Shown here in pieces: positions 11,076-21,378 of a stretch of 64,000 bases of DNA. Source of the stretch: Alligator mississippiensis (lineage: Eukaryota > Chordata > Crocodylia > Alligatoridae). Positions within the stretch are counted from its first letter, which is position 1. Every line of letters starts with the position of its first letter. The position numbers and the translations under genes were made by a program. The DNA lies in the NCBI RefSeq assembly GCF_030867095.1, contig NC_081824.1:117746162-117810161 (forward strand), in the 5' to 3' direction. Under the pieces are notes generated by a model. The model was not told the DNA's origin, did no database searches, and saw only the letters and a program-made list of their open reading frames with translations.

Positions 11076-12788
11076 CTCCCCCCCCCTCCAGTTCTAAGAT
11101 AGCAAACCCTCTTCCCAAAAAGAGTACTTCCAGAGGCAAGGGGAGGGACTGTCAGTGGGCCAAGGTCAAAGGTTAGAGGTGGGACTTCACCATCTTGGAA
11201 CTGGAATGGGGGCAGGATACTTGTCAGGGGGCAGGACTACCCTTGTGGCCCTCAACAGCTCACCAAAACTCATTAAGTGGCCCTCCAGCTGAAATAATTG
11301 CCCAGGCCTGACCTTTGCCACTGGAAGTCCTTCCCCTTGCCCCCCCCCCCAAATACTCCTTTTGGGAGGGGGGGTAGCCATCTTAGAACCAGAAAAAAAA
11401 CAAATTGTAGGTTAAAAGTCAAAACACCTACCATAACATATTTTAATTTTTGTTACAAATTTTTTTTTTGTCACTTTGTATTTGCATACTGTATATAGAG
11501 GTGATTGCATAACTCAAGAATAAGTTCTAGTTTTGTATATGGGGGTTGTATGGTAGAGTGTGTATGCGTGAGGTAGGATATGGAGGGTTTCTGAGGGTGT
11601 GTGGCTGTGTGGGCAGAATAGGGTATGTTGGGAGGTTCTGTATATGCAGGGCAGGGTATGAGTGGGGGGTGTGTGGAGACCCCCCCCCCTTCCTCCTTCC
11701 CCCCACTCCCTAATGGCACAGCAGCAGCAGCTGGTGGGGTGCTCGGGGTGCAGGTGCCCAGTGGGGCACTACTCTGGCTAGCACTGCACATTGCAACAAG
11801 GGGAGCAGCCTCCACCTGGCCTCCTGTATTGTCAGTGCTGCTTGCCACTCATGCACAGCCCCTGCACTGGCACAGCAGGGAGGGAAGCCCCATGTGCTGG
11901 AGCCAGGTGCCTTCCCTGCTAGGGCTGCACTGCAGGGGAGGGAAGCCCGAGATGCCTTTCTCTGTGGGGCAGGGAAGGCAGCCAGCTTCAGCCTGAGGAT
12001 TCTTTCCTGTGCTGCACAGCCCTGGTAGGGAAACCACCTGGCTTCAGCATGTAGGGCTTCCCCCCTCCCACCAATACTTGGTGAGTGCAGGGGCTGAGCA
12101 TAGGTGGTGGGAAGCACCGGACATACAGATGGCCAGGCAGAGGCTGTGAGCTGCGATTTGTGCAACACTAGCTGGAGCTATGCCTCACTGAATACCCTGC
12201 CTGCTGCTGCTGCCACTGCCTCTCAAGGCTCCATGCCATGGGGTCGAGTGTGTCAGTGGGGGGGACACCACACCCACATGCTGCCCACCCCAGCTCTGTG
12301 CTGCTACCACCTCCTGTCCCCCTGGGTGCAGGCTCAGCACTCCCTCCCCACTGCAGCTGTGCCCCTGCTACTTCCATACCTGCTGCCCAGAGCAAGCAGG
12401 AGACCAGGGAAGTGGAGCAGGTCCCCCAGGGGCTGTACCAGTGGTAGCAGCAGTCCTGCACAGAAGCTGCATGCTGGCCAACTTCTGCCCCTGAGGGTGG
12501 GAGCCAGGCAATAGGGTATGTTTTTTGGCAGCTGTGTGTACACATGGGCCCCTTGCTCCCACCCTGGTGAGCAGAAGGGCTGGGTGGGGCACAATTTGTT
12601 AGGGGCTCCCCATCTGGGTCTCATGAAAGTGCTTAGCAGGCTAGATCTGGGCTGCATTTTGCCTGCCCCTAGGTTAGGGGGCACAAGATGGTGACAAGGG
12701 AGAGGGACAACTGTCAAAGGGTGGGACAACCCAAGTGGCCCTCATACTAGTTAAGCAGCCCTCCACCCAAAGTAATTGCCCACCCCTG
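11060..12788. mobile_element. Composite of hAT copies (CAGGGGTGGGCAA family) in opposite orientations
   Basis: Three blocks are visible. Block 1 (about 11076-11308) is a plus-oriented right end finishing 'aattgcccaggcctg'. Block 2 (about 11309-12672) is minus-oriented: it opens with the complement of the family's subterminal 'ggaagtcc' region and closes with 'gcattttgcctgcccctag', the complement of a left terminus. Block 3 (about 12673-12788) is another plus-oriented right end finishing 'aattgcccacccctg'. Two right ends flanking an inverted body cannot come from one simple insertion. Nested insertion or inversion between copies is required. The interior is GC-rich and non-coding. Confidence 0.65.
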
Positions 12789-13234
12789 ATTTAAGTGGTA
12801 TTCTGTTTTCATTTAAAAAAATCATTTTGCTGTGAACTTAATCATTGGAAATATTATATAAAGGGAACAAAGAAGCTTGTTTTATTTTCATCTTGGGAAA
12901 TGTGGCTTATAATAATGAATACAATTCCAGATTTAATGTATATAGAACTTATTTTCAATTTAAAGACTGCACTCTTGTGTCTCCACGCTTCCAGATTTTA
13001 GGTGGGATTGTGTCTTTGTCATTATTCTAGACGAGTGAGCAGTGATATTTTGAACTAGTCTGGCTCAATCCTTCTTGCTATAGCTAGTCACTAGATTGAT
13101 CCCATCAGCTGTCAGTGCTGCATCAAAGATCACATGCAAGGTTTTGTCTTGCATGAAACATCTGTGCATTTTCTAGTGTTTGGGTAAATAAACTTCAGAA
13201 TAAAATGCTTCTCTAAAAAAAAAAAAAAAAAAGA
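12789..13234 (+). pseudogene. Possible processed retrocopy 3' end with poly(A) tail
   Basis: A run of about 18 A at 13216-13233 is preceded by two polyadenylation signals, AATAAAC near 13187 and AATAAAAT near 13199, the second about 12 bases before the run. That spacing is typical of a reverse-transcribed mRNA 3' end. Upstream sequence to about 12800 is AT-rich with short frames, and I do not recognise the source transcript. Flanking duplications were not found, so a chance A tract remains possible. Confidence 0.3.
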
Positions 13235-13880
13235 GAGAGACTAATATTCTATACATAAAGATATTTAAGTTTTTTTATATGGTTTATAAAAGTGAGGTAT
13301 GACAAATACTCTTTTCAAAAGGTGAAAATATAATGATTCAGTGTAGTGGAAGCTGTCTCAGAGGGTGGGTATGGTGCCCCCCTGCCAACTGAACTAGTCC
13401 CACCCTGGTCTCAGAGCACCCTCCTGATTCTGTCTCCCACACCTTGCTAAAATATTAAGTTAGGGAAGATGCCCTCCAATCCAAGTGAGGCTACTTATCA
13501 CGAAGTAGCCTTCATCTGGCTTGATCTTCTGACTAAGCTGTGTTTATGCACATATGCTTTTTCCTCTTTCAGATCTGGACCTCCCCACCTGCCTTGTAAC
13601 ACCAAACCTCTGCCCTCACCTCCAGGTTCTGCCTCAATGTATTGCACTAAGCACCCAGCCCATCAGGGCCAGCCCACAATTTTTGCCCCCCACCACTGCA
13701 AGGCATAGCTTTGGGCCCCCCTGACACACAGAAGGGATTAGTGGTAGGAGTGGGGTGTGGGGGCAAGTACAGAGGCAGATTAATGTATACTGGTCAAGCA
13801 CAAAATTAGAGGCCCCTCCACCCACTCAGTGGGTTTTGTGGAATCAATCCTTAAACTGCTTGTTACCAAGAAAGTGAGTT
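13235..13880. other. Mostly unassigned; possible decayed repeat
   Basis: No coding similarity before about 13880. The phrase 'cagggccagcccacaattt' near 13665 has the look of a transposon terminus, but no partner end is visible. Confidence 0.3.
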
Positions 13881-15240
13881 TTGTCCAAGACATTACAGAC
13901 TTCTTATGAAAACTTAAAAACCATAGACCACCTTCCCAGCAACACCTTCCTAGCCACCTTGGATATTACCAGCTTATACACTAACATCCCACAACAGGAC
14001 AGCATCCAAGCCTTCCTTACATACCTACAAAAGCAAGATGACAACTCTGAGTACAGACCCAAAGATATTACTGAAATTATGCGCTTCATCCTCACACTAC
14101 AATTTCATTTTTAATAACCAACACTTCCTCCAGACCATGGCCAACAAAATAGCCCCAGAGTATGCCAACCTTTGAGTCACTTGGAAGAAGAATTCCTCAA
14201 AGAATGCACCATCAAACCCTTGCTATACTTAAGATATGTTGATGACATCATCATCATTTGGACTGAAAACCTGCAATCTCCGATTTGAGTTTCATCATCA
14301 CCCCTCCATCCGACTATCTCTTGAGTACTCCAGCCCCAACATCTCCTTTAGACACAATGATAAATCAGCATCCAGAATGGTAATATGTAGACCACATTAT
14401 ACAAGAAACCCACAGACCAACATACATATGTGTACAGAACCAGCAATTGACCTAAACACACCAAGAAACCTGTGATACACAGCCAAGCTCTCAGATCCCA
14501 CTGAATTTGCACTGAGGAGAACACTTGGGATTGCTACCTCACAAATCTTAAAAAGGCTTTCACACAACAAGGACACTCCTCCAGAGAGATGGAGGCACAA
14601 TTGAAAGAGCCACCTGGATACCCCATGAAGAATTGCTGCAGTGCAGAAGGAAAACCCCCATGAATCGCACACTGCTGATTATGACATAATCACCCGTCCC
14701 TCAAACCTATACTAAAAATTCTCAAACAATTGCAACCCATAATAGAAGGCAACCCAGATCTTAAAGAGATCTTCCCAGATCAATCCATCCTAGCCTTCAA
14801 ACAAGCACTTAACCTTGTTAACCTCACTACCAGAAGCAAGCTTCCTACAGCCCAAAACATACCAGATAGATCCAGGGCATGCCATAAAGAGAAATGCAAC
14901 ACCTACCAACACATCTCCACCACCCCCACAATTACTACACTCCACAACAGAGCCATCAGCATTCCAAGATCTTACAGCTACACCTCCAGAAACATTATAC
15001 ATCTCATCCAGTGCACCAAATGCCCTGATGGAAAATACAGAGGAGATCGACCAAACAACAACTGCTCACCAGAATGAACATATTCTAGAAATCTATTAAA
15101 GACCAGAATACCCAATTACCAGTAGGGGGCACATTTCTCACAAGAAAACCACTCAGTATTAATCCTCAAAGGGAATTCACAAAACTTTTCACAGATGAGC
15201 CTGTGAACTTCACTTCATTAACTTCCTGGATACAAAAAAA
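13880..15240 (+). pseudogene. Penelope-like element: reverse transcriptase and GIY-YIG remnant
   Basis: In the first frame (about 13881-14114) the motif LDITSLYTNIPQQDSI matches the Penelope-type motif A region, where 'SLYTNIP' is diagnostic. The catalytic YVDD follows at 14235-14246 in RYVDDIIIIWTE. Between 14320 and 14700 frame-broken pieces of the fingers/thumb continue (LRRTLGIA, equivalent to the family's 'ALRxxRI'). At 14730-15050 the linker is well kept: LTTRSKLPTAQN, then CHKEKCNTYQHI and IHLIQCTKCPDGKYRGD, a cysteine pattern that in this family leads into the GIY-YIG endonuclease. Beyond 15030 a frameshift leads to QQLLTRMN and LPVGGTFLTRKPLSI, equivalent to the endonuclease's later motifs. 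Multiple stops and frameshifts mean no function. The N-terminus is missing or unrecognised. Confidence 0.8.
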
Positions 15241-15254
15241 ATCATGGACTAAAC

Positions 15255-15440
15255 ATAGAAGAAATAAAAAAAAAAAAAATCTAGAACTCTTGGTTCGCAA
15301 ATGATACCTTTTATTAGACCAACTGGGAAATCACAAGAAAATTGTCCTTCTCTGCAAGCTTTCAGGCTCAAAGGCCCTTCATCAGGCTTTGAAAGAAGTA
15401 CAGAGGGTAAAAAGTCCCCACAGGTAAGAAATAAACTTAA
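15255..15440 (+). repeat. Penelope-like terminal repeat (pLTR), copy 1
   Basis: Shares 'ctagaactcttggttc', 'ataccttttattagacca', 'ctgcaagctt' and 'cccttcatcaggct' with the segment at 47853-48060. It directly follows the Penelope-like coding remnant, so I assign the family as that element's terminal repeat. Confidence 0.7.
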
Positions 15441-15479
15441 TTTTTGCACAGAGGGAGCTGGAGGCGGAAAGCTGTCCCT

Positions 15480-15880
15480 CTGGGTCCGGCTTTTCCTTGT
15501 AATTTCCCAGTTGGGCTAATGAAAGGTATCATTTTGGAACCAAGAATTCTACATTTCTGCATTTCTTCTAGTCTCAGACCAAAACCAGCTACCAAGTCAT
15601 CCCTGAAACATGGAAGATCCGAATTAGCCGATTTTTGGATTTTAAACTTTATTTCGGAACAACAAAAAAGTTTTGTTTTGGGTTTGTTTGTTTTTTACCT
15701 CCGGGGAAGGAATTTTACCTAATCTGCATACCAGAGAGCAACTCGGTACAACTCTCAAAGATACAGCTACTAAATACATCCCTGGACTAAATATAGACAT
15801 TGGATTTATGATGCAATATAAGCTGCCTGACATCTGACTCCCCAGGTAACTCTCCACTCTTCCCTGCTACACTCATCCCT
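15480..15880 (-). repeat. Penelope-like terminal repeat, inverted copy with tandem junction
   Basis: The complement of the pLTR runs from about 15500 ('cccagttgggctaatgaaag', 'accaagaattcta') through the junction 'ctaccaagtcatccctgaaa' near 15589 and on past 15650. The same junction occurs in plus orientation at 48270-48300. A further 'agctactaaatacatccc' lies near 15763. Together with copy 1 this forms an inverted pair with about 60 bases between the arms. A plus-strand stretch near 15721-15840 gives PGLNIDIGF, which recalls the C-terminus of Penelope-like proteins, but this is tentative. Confidence 0.6.
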
Positions 15881-15964
15881 CCCCCGCAGGCTGCCTCATC
15901 CACTGGCTCCTCAGTTTACATCTTTACTGACTACCCTTCTTGCTGCAGCCTAGCCTGAGCTTCT

Positions 15965-16100
15965 GGCCTCTTTACTACTCATTCTATCCAGGAAGCATGC
16001 ATACCAACTGCAGATGCTTCCCCAGCCTGACCAAGGGCTTTTAAGCCCAAAAGCTTGCTAAGAAAAGTGTTTCTAACTATTTAGGTGGTCTAATGAAAGA
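15965..16100 (-). repeat. Penelope-like terminal repeat fragment
   Basis: In minus orientation this reads 'cattagaccacctaaatag', 'agcaagcttttgggc' and 'cccttggtcaggctgggg', a diverged version of the pLTR. The same sub-variant occurs at 34826-34960. Confidence 0.6.
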
Positions 16101-16988
16101 GATTACATTCACGTGCAGGGAGCTGCTGCCTGGCATCCCGAGCAGCCCTGCAGATGCAGAGTGCTGGGCTGGGCCTGGCAGGCAGCAGGTAAGACAGGGC
16201 TGTCCCAGCCCAGTTCAGGCCCCTCCTCTGCAGGTGCAGCAGGGCTCTGCAGGCAAGACTCCAGCCCCACTCCCCCAGCCTCATTGGTGGAGGAGGGGCC
16301 CTGCTTCCAGCTTCCAGGAAAGCAAGTGTGAAAGCTGCAGTTTTAAACTTGGCGCTAAAAATGGGCATGGAGTTTAAAACTGTGGCTTTCACTTCCCTGC
16401 TGGGGAGGGTGCTGGCCGCATGGGGCCCCTTGACTGTGGAGCCCCCTGTAGCTGCAGGTATGGACAGGCCCTCCCTGCAGCCCATCACTCAAGAAGCCGG
16501 AGCCTCCTTAAAAGCTCCCCCTCCATGGCCTATCTCCCCTTTAGCCACTCTCAAACCTCAGGGCTGTAAAACAGCTAACACAAACATTTAACAAGTAACA
16601 TGTCTAGTTATACTTATCACAGAAAAGATCTAATCCCACCACCCCTCTAAGGTGTCTGATCTCTCTGTAGTCTCAACCCACTCTGCTCTCCAAGGTACTC
16701 TTACCCCTCCTACACTCAGCACCAGAGTAAACCTCTAGCAGTGGAACCAACTCTATATACCTACAAACTCCACCCCCTTCTAGTCACCTGATCCTTGCTT
16801 CCCAGGGCCAAGCAGAGGTATTTCCCATTACATAACTTAGGCTTGCTTCTTTGCAGCCTGCTTCCCTGTGAGCAGGCTCACCGCTCTGTGGCCAGCTGCT
16901 CCCAATCAAGCACCCTCTGCGCTGCCTTGCAGCTAAGCCATTCTTCTGTAAGCTGCTCTCTACAAGATGTTACAGTCCCTTAGCTCTG
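16101..16988. repeat. GC-rich segment with a hairpin; otherwise unassigned
   Basis: A hairpin lies at 16324-16394, where 'gtgaaagctgcagttttaaa' faces 'tttaaaactgtggctttcac' with about 20 bases between. Such a structure often marks a MITE. The remainder (16400-16988) is C-rich with short frames and no recognisable domain. Confidence 0.4.
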
Positions 16989-19025
16989 CTGCTTGGTAGG
17001 CCTGTGCAAAACAGCTAGTATTCGCTTCGGATTCAGATTTGGCCGATTTTGGGGGACAGTGATTTGATTTGGTGATTCGAATCACTGTCCTGAATCAATT
17101 CAGCCGAATTGGATTCAGAGATTTGGCTGCTGCTGAATCAGCTGAATTTCTGAATCACACAGGCCCCATCCTCCACCCACTCTCAATGGCTGCCCTGCTC
17201 ACCCCAGCTCCCGGCTCTTTGGGGAAAAAATAGCCCTGACTCACCGGCTTCTGCCCGGCAGGGGGTGATTCCCAGCTGCCTCCCAAGGTTTCACCCTAAG
17301 CTGTGCGTGTGCGCAGCTGCGCACAATAAGTCTTGCTGCATAGTAACTTTTTAATGCCGTGCACCTGCCTAGAGAGGAGCTGGCTTGCAGCTTCCTGTAA
17401 ACTTTGGGCATGGAGCACGGCAGAGGCACCGGGGCCAGCATGGGACACTTGCCGGCAGTAAGCTCCTCAATCTTCTGTTCCACTCCTCACTCAGGGCAGG
17501 CAGTGGCTCCTCCCTGAGACAAGGCTGGGGCTGGGGCTGGGGCAGAGCTGGGCTGCTCTGGCTACAGGGAGCTCCTCTGCTCCCCAGCCCCTTTGGGCGA
17601 GCTCTTGTATAAAGTAGAGTCCTTTACTATGGGCATATGCATATAAGAAGTGCGTGCAAATTCCTACTAAGGAATATGCTATAACACAATAGCTTCTCAG
17701 TAAAGTATTCAGTATACAGTCTGACTCTGTATTGGAGCCGCTGCTTCGTTGTAGTAAAAGAGAGGCCAAGCAGCAGCTGAAGGCAAAACCTAGCTGTTCA
17801 GTCAACAGAAGAAACTTGGAAAGCAACAATCCTTAAGGAGACTTAGGGGTAAAACTGGATAGATAGCAAGTTAAGTAGGAGTTTACAGTGTAACCTGGCA
17901 GCAGGCTACTGTCATGCTGGGATACAATGCGTCTTCTCTGTATAAGCTAGCTATTGAGCTTCATTTAGTTACCTGCTTTAGTGCTATTTTGGTTGCAGAA
18001 CACTGTGCTTGGTCTCCCTGCAGTTTATGGGCATGTACAGAGAAACACACCGACTTGGCTATTTTGCATCCAGTTTGGGCACTAGCTTGGTTAAAGTGGG
18101 CATGATTCTACTGTACAACATATAGTGTTGTTTTTTCTATCATTCTAGGAAGGGCAATATCTTCTCTGCAGCGTCTTTAAAGGATCATCTTTATATTCAT
18201 TGCACACAGACCCATCCCCTTACTGCATCTTCTAAGTTAAATCCTTGAATTTTACAATGTTATACTGTGGGGCAAACCGAAGTGGCGCACACCAAAAGGG
18301 GGAGGTGGGAGGCGGGATGAACTTGGGAACAGATCGAAGCGGCACGCTCACAGATCGCTACGCCTTAGAGGGAACATTGCTGCCCCCCACTGCCCCATGC
18401 TCTGTGGGGGGCTCTGCACGAGCCCCCAGAAGCCCCTAGGCCACTGCAGGAGCTGGTGAGTCTGGGGTTTGGGGTTTTTTTTTTCTTAAAGGGCTGGAGC
18501 TGGGGTGGGTGGGTGGGGCAGCCATGAGGGGGCTGGGAGAGCAGGTGGTGATTGGGGGGCTCATGGCAAAGCCCCCCATGCAGCGTGGGGCAGTGGGGAG
18601 CAGCAGGGATCACCCCCTGCTTGGCAGCACCTGGCGAGTAGGGGCTTTTTTATAAACAACTGGGAGGCGGGGTGGGCAGGGTAGCCATGGGCGAGGGGGT
18701 GGGGGCTGGAGGAGCAGGCAGGGAATGGGGCCTGGCAGGAGTCCACCTCATAGTCCCCTCCCTGCTCCTCCAGCCTCCCCTTCCCTGCCCCCTACTTACC
18801 AGCATGGAGTCCAGGTCCAGCTCCCTGCTGCAGCGGACAGAGACTGCCTGAATCATCAAAGCTCTCCAAATCTTTTCTAAATCAATTCGGAGAGCTTCAA
18901 ATCGATTTAGACCTTTTAACTGGTTCCCTGATTCGAGTTGGATTCGGAGATTCGACCACTGAATCAGGCCGAATCTCCTCCAAATCAAATCAGCATCCGA
19001 AGCTTCACACAGCCCCACTGCTTGG
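16989..19025 (-). mobile_element. hAT MITE, 'family A' copy 1, 2.0 kb with a nested insertion
   Basis: The 8-base target duplication CTGCTTGG is perfect at 16989-16996 and 19018-19025. The element starts TAGGCCTGTGCAAAA and ends TTCACACAGCCCCA; the complement of the latter, TGGGGCTGTGTGAA, pairs with the start. Subterminal zones of about 150 bases repeat 'gattcgaatcactg'/'gaatctccgaatc' words in both directions, as expected of multiple transposase binding sites. The interior holds a repeated GC-rich unit with 'gggggctctgca', 'gcagcagggatcaccccc' and 'ggtgggcagggtagcc'. No transposase is encoded. The strand is set relative to the copy at 46324, which lies the other way round. A second transposon sits inside at 17283-18378. 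Confidence 0.85.
17275..18386. mobile_element. hAT-like element nested inside the family A MITE
   Basis: Near-matching 8-base duplications GCTGCCTC (17275-17282) and GCTGCCCC (18379-18386) flank the segment. In the other family A copy, and elsewhere in this one, the surrounding interior sequence is continuous at this point, so the 1.1 kb is an insertion. Its ends pair: 'aaggtttcaccctaagctgtg' at the left against the complement of the right end, 'aatgttccctctaaggcgtag'. No long frame or transposase domain is visible in the interior. Confidence 0.7.
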
Positions 19026-19577
19026 TACTACTCAGTTACAGAGCTTACTCTGTTGCCTATTTCAGCAGCCTGCTCTGCTTTGCTGTAGCTGCTGTTTTTA
19101 ATCCATTGCCTGGAGCACAGCACTTGCAGGCTATTCCCTTTTCCATCTTGCCTCAGATAAGTGGTTTTCAGCTTTTCTGTAGCTTTGGAGCTACTCCTTT
19201 TCCCTTACAGATGCCTATTCCTCATCTATAGCCCTCAGTCAGCTGTCTTCCTTCCTTTCTTAAATAGGGGGTTACATTCCACTTGTAGTATGAAAAGCAA
19301 ATTGTGCTTTGCAATACATGCAAGGTCTCTTTTAGTAATCTTGGTACATTAAATCAGATGTTCAAAATAAATACATTTTGAGTTAACAAAGAGAATATCA
19401 CACTGAACATCCTTGATTTTTCAATTTTTTTCTACATAATGTTGCCTAGATTTCTTTGCTCTCCCAGTTTTAATTTTTAAATAAACCAAATGTTCTGAGC
19501 TAGGTACATGCAAAAAAAGTGCTTTTAAATTGAGAAAACCCCTGCTCCTCAATTATCAGAAAATTAAGCTTACCAAT
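19026..19577. other. No recognisable feature
   Basis: T- and A-rich sequence with no recognisable repeat or coding similarity. The CR1 that follows begins at about 19578. Confidence 0.5.
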
Positions 19578-21100
19578 ATTCATAGATTCATAGATGTTAG
19601 GGTCGGAAGGGACCTCAATAGATCATCGAGTCCGACCCCCTGCATAAGCAGGAAAGAGTGCTGGGTCTAAATGACCCCAGCTAGATACTCGTCTAACCTC
19701 CTCTTGAAGACCCCCAGGGTAGGGGAGAGCACCACCTCCCTTGGGAGCCCGTTCCAGACCTTGGCCACTCGAACTGTGAAGAAGTTCTTCCTAATGTCCA
19801 GTCTAAATCTGCTCTCTGCTAGCTTGTGGCCATTGTTTCTTGTAACCCCCGGGGGCGCCTTGGTGAATAAATCCTCACCAATTCCCTTCTGTGCCCCCGT
19901 GATGAACTTATAGGCAGCCACAAGGTCGCCTCTCAACCTTCTCTTGTAGAGGCTGAAAAGGTCCAGTTTCTCTAGTCTCTCCTCGTAGGGCTTGGTCTGC
20001 AGGCCCTTGACCATATGAGTTGCCCTTCGCTGTACCCTCTCCAGGTTATCCGCATCCTTCTTGAAGTGTGGCGCCCAGAATTGCATGCAGTACTCCAACT
20101 GCGGTCTGACCAATGCCCTATAGAGGGGAAGTATCACCTCCCTGGACCTATTTGTCATGCATCTGCTGATGCACGATAAAGTGCCATTGGCTTTTCTGAT
20201 GGCTTCGTCACACTGCTGGCTCATGTTCAACTTGGAGTCCACTAGGACTCCAAGATCCCTTTCCACCTCCGTGCCACCCAGCAGGTCATTCCCTAGGCTG
20301 TAGGTGTGCTGGACATTTTTCCTCCCTAGGTGCAGCACTTTGCATTTCTCCTTGTTGAACTGCATCCTGTTGTTTTCTGCCCACTTGTCCAGCCTATCCA
20401 GGTCTGCCTGCAGCTGTTCCCTGCCCTCCGGCGTGTCCACTTCTCCCCATAGCTTTGTGTCATCTGCAAACTTGGACAGAGTACATTTCACTCCCACGTC
20501 CAAGTCGCTGATGAAGACATTAAAGAGTATCGGTCCAAGGACCGAACCCTGCGGGACCCCACTGCCCACACCCTTCCAGGTCGAGACCGACCCATCTACC
20601 ACGACTCTTTGGGTGCGACCCTCTAGCCAATTCGCCACCCACCGGACTGTGCAGTCATCCACATCACAGCCTCTTAATTTGTTCACCAGTATGGGGTGGG
20701 ATACCATATCGAAGGCCTTCCTGAAGTCCAGGTATACGACATCCACCCCTCCTCCTGTGTCCAGGCGTTTCGTAACCTGGTCATAGAAAGAGACTAGGTT
20801 GGTCAGGCACGATCTGCCCGCCACAAACCCATGCTGGTTTCCCCTCAGCATAATTTGTCCTGCCGGGCTCTCACAAATGTGAGCCTTGATAATTTTTTCA
20901 AATACTTTACCAAGGATGGAGGTGAGACTGACCGGCCTATAGTTGCCCGGGTCCTCCTTCCTCCCCTTTTTGAAAATGGGGACCACGTTAGCCCTTTTCC
21001 AGTCCTCCGGGACTTGGCCTGTGCACCACGAGCATTCGAATATTCCCACCAGTGGCTCTGCAATGACGTCGGCCAGTGCCTTCAGCACCCTCGGATGGAT
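19578..21100 (-). mobile_element. Young CR1 LINE, 5'-truncated, copy 1
   Basis: The 3' end on the minus strand is at about 19578 with the octamer-type tail 'catagattcatagatg' and 'tcggaagggacctcaatag'. The body is the complement of CR1 ORF2 and stops abruptly near 21100, just upstream of the segment that encodes VLKALADV. Truncation at the 5' end is normal for LINEs copied by target-primed reverse transcription. The copy at 32536 is almost identical over their shared length, which implies recent amplification from one source. Confidence 0.95.
19667..21088 (-). CDS. CR1 ORF2 fragment: reverse transcriptase, 473 codons open
   Basis: This is the reverse transcriptase part of CR1 ORF2, which copies CR1 RNA into DNA at a nicked target. 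Visible landmarks, numbered from the first residue of the open frame: NYRPVSL at 49-55, motif A YLDFRKAFD at 119-127, GVPQGSVLGP near 177-186, and catalytic FADD at 207-210 (an F in place of the more common Y, usual for CR1). The C-terminal region continues through LEYCMQFWAP and VWNGLPREV to a stop near the 3' UTR. The first codon is GTG, inside the domain and at the truncation point, so it is not a real start. The N-terminal endonuclease is missing. The frame has no internal stops, which marks a young insertion. It probably makes no functional protein, since no promoter or full domain set is present. Confidence 0.9.
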   Translation of the reverse strand: MLKALADVIAEPLVGIFECSWCTGQVPEDWKRANVVPIFKKGRKEDPGNYRPVSLTSILGKVFEKIIKAHICESPAGQIMLRGNQHGFVAGRSCLTNLVSFYDQVTKRLDTGGGVDVVYLDFRKAFDMVSHPILVNKLRGCDVDDCTVRWVANWLEGRTQRVVVDGSVSTWKGVGSGVPQGSVLGPILFNVFISDLDVGVKCTLSKFADDTKLWGEVDTPEGREQLQADLDRLDKWAENNRMQFNKEKCKVLHLGRKNVQHTYSLGNDLLGGTEVERDLGVLVDSKLNMSQQCDEAIRKANGTLSCISRCMTNRSREVILPLYRALVRPQLEYCMQFWAPHFKKDADNLERVQRRATHMVKGLQTKPYEERLEKLDLFSLYKRRLRGDLVAAYKFITGAQKGIGEDLFTKAPPGVTRNNGHKLAESRFRLDIRKNFFTVRVAKVWNGLPREVVLSPTLGVFKRRLDEYLAGVI

Positions 21101-21378
21101 TTAATTATAATATTAAATATTAATAAAACAAATATCCTTTTGGCCAAAAATAGGGACGTTATTTTCCCTAAGGGACTTTGAGATATGTATGTATCCAAAA
21201 GTATAATATATGCACTTTTGGGGAGCAATATCAAAAAGTCCCTGGGGGAGAAGGGGGAAATTTCCTACTGAGTGTTTGTTTTTGGGGTTTTTTTTTACCC
21301 AAATGGACAATTGTTTTATAACTTTTATGATTGAATAGTCCAATGCAAAGTTATTTTTTTTTACAGTTCTCCTATTTT
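21101..21378. other. AT-rich spacer between two CR1 copies
   Basis: AT-rich sequence with no similarity I recognise; it separates the CR1 copies ending at 21100 and starting at 21379. Confidence 0.5.

Noticed and set aside
20304..20786. 160-codon plus-strand frame
   Set aside because: It is antisense to the CR1 reverse transcriptase frame and recurs at 33265 only because the CR1 does.
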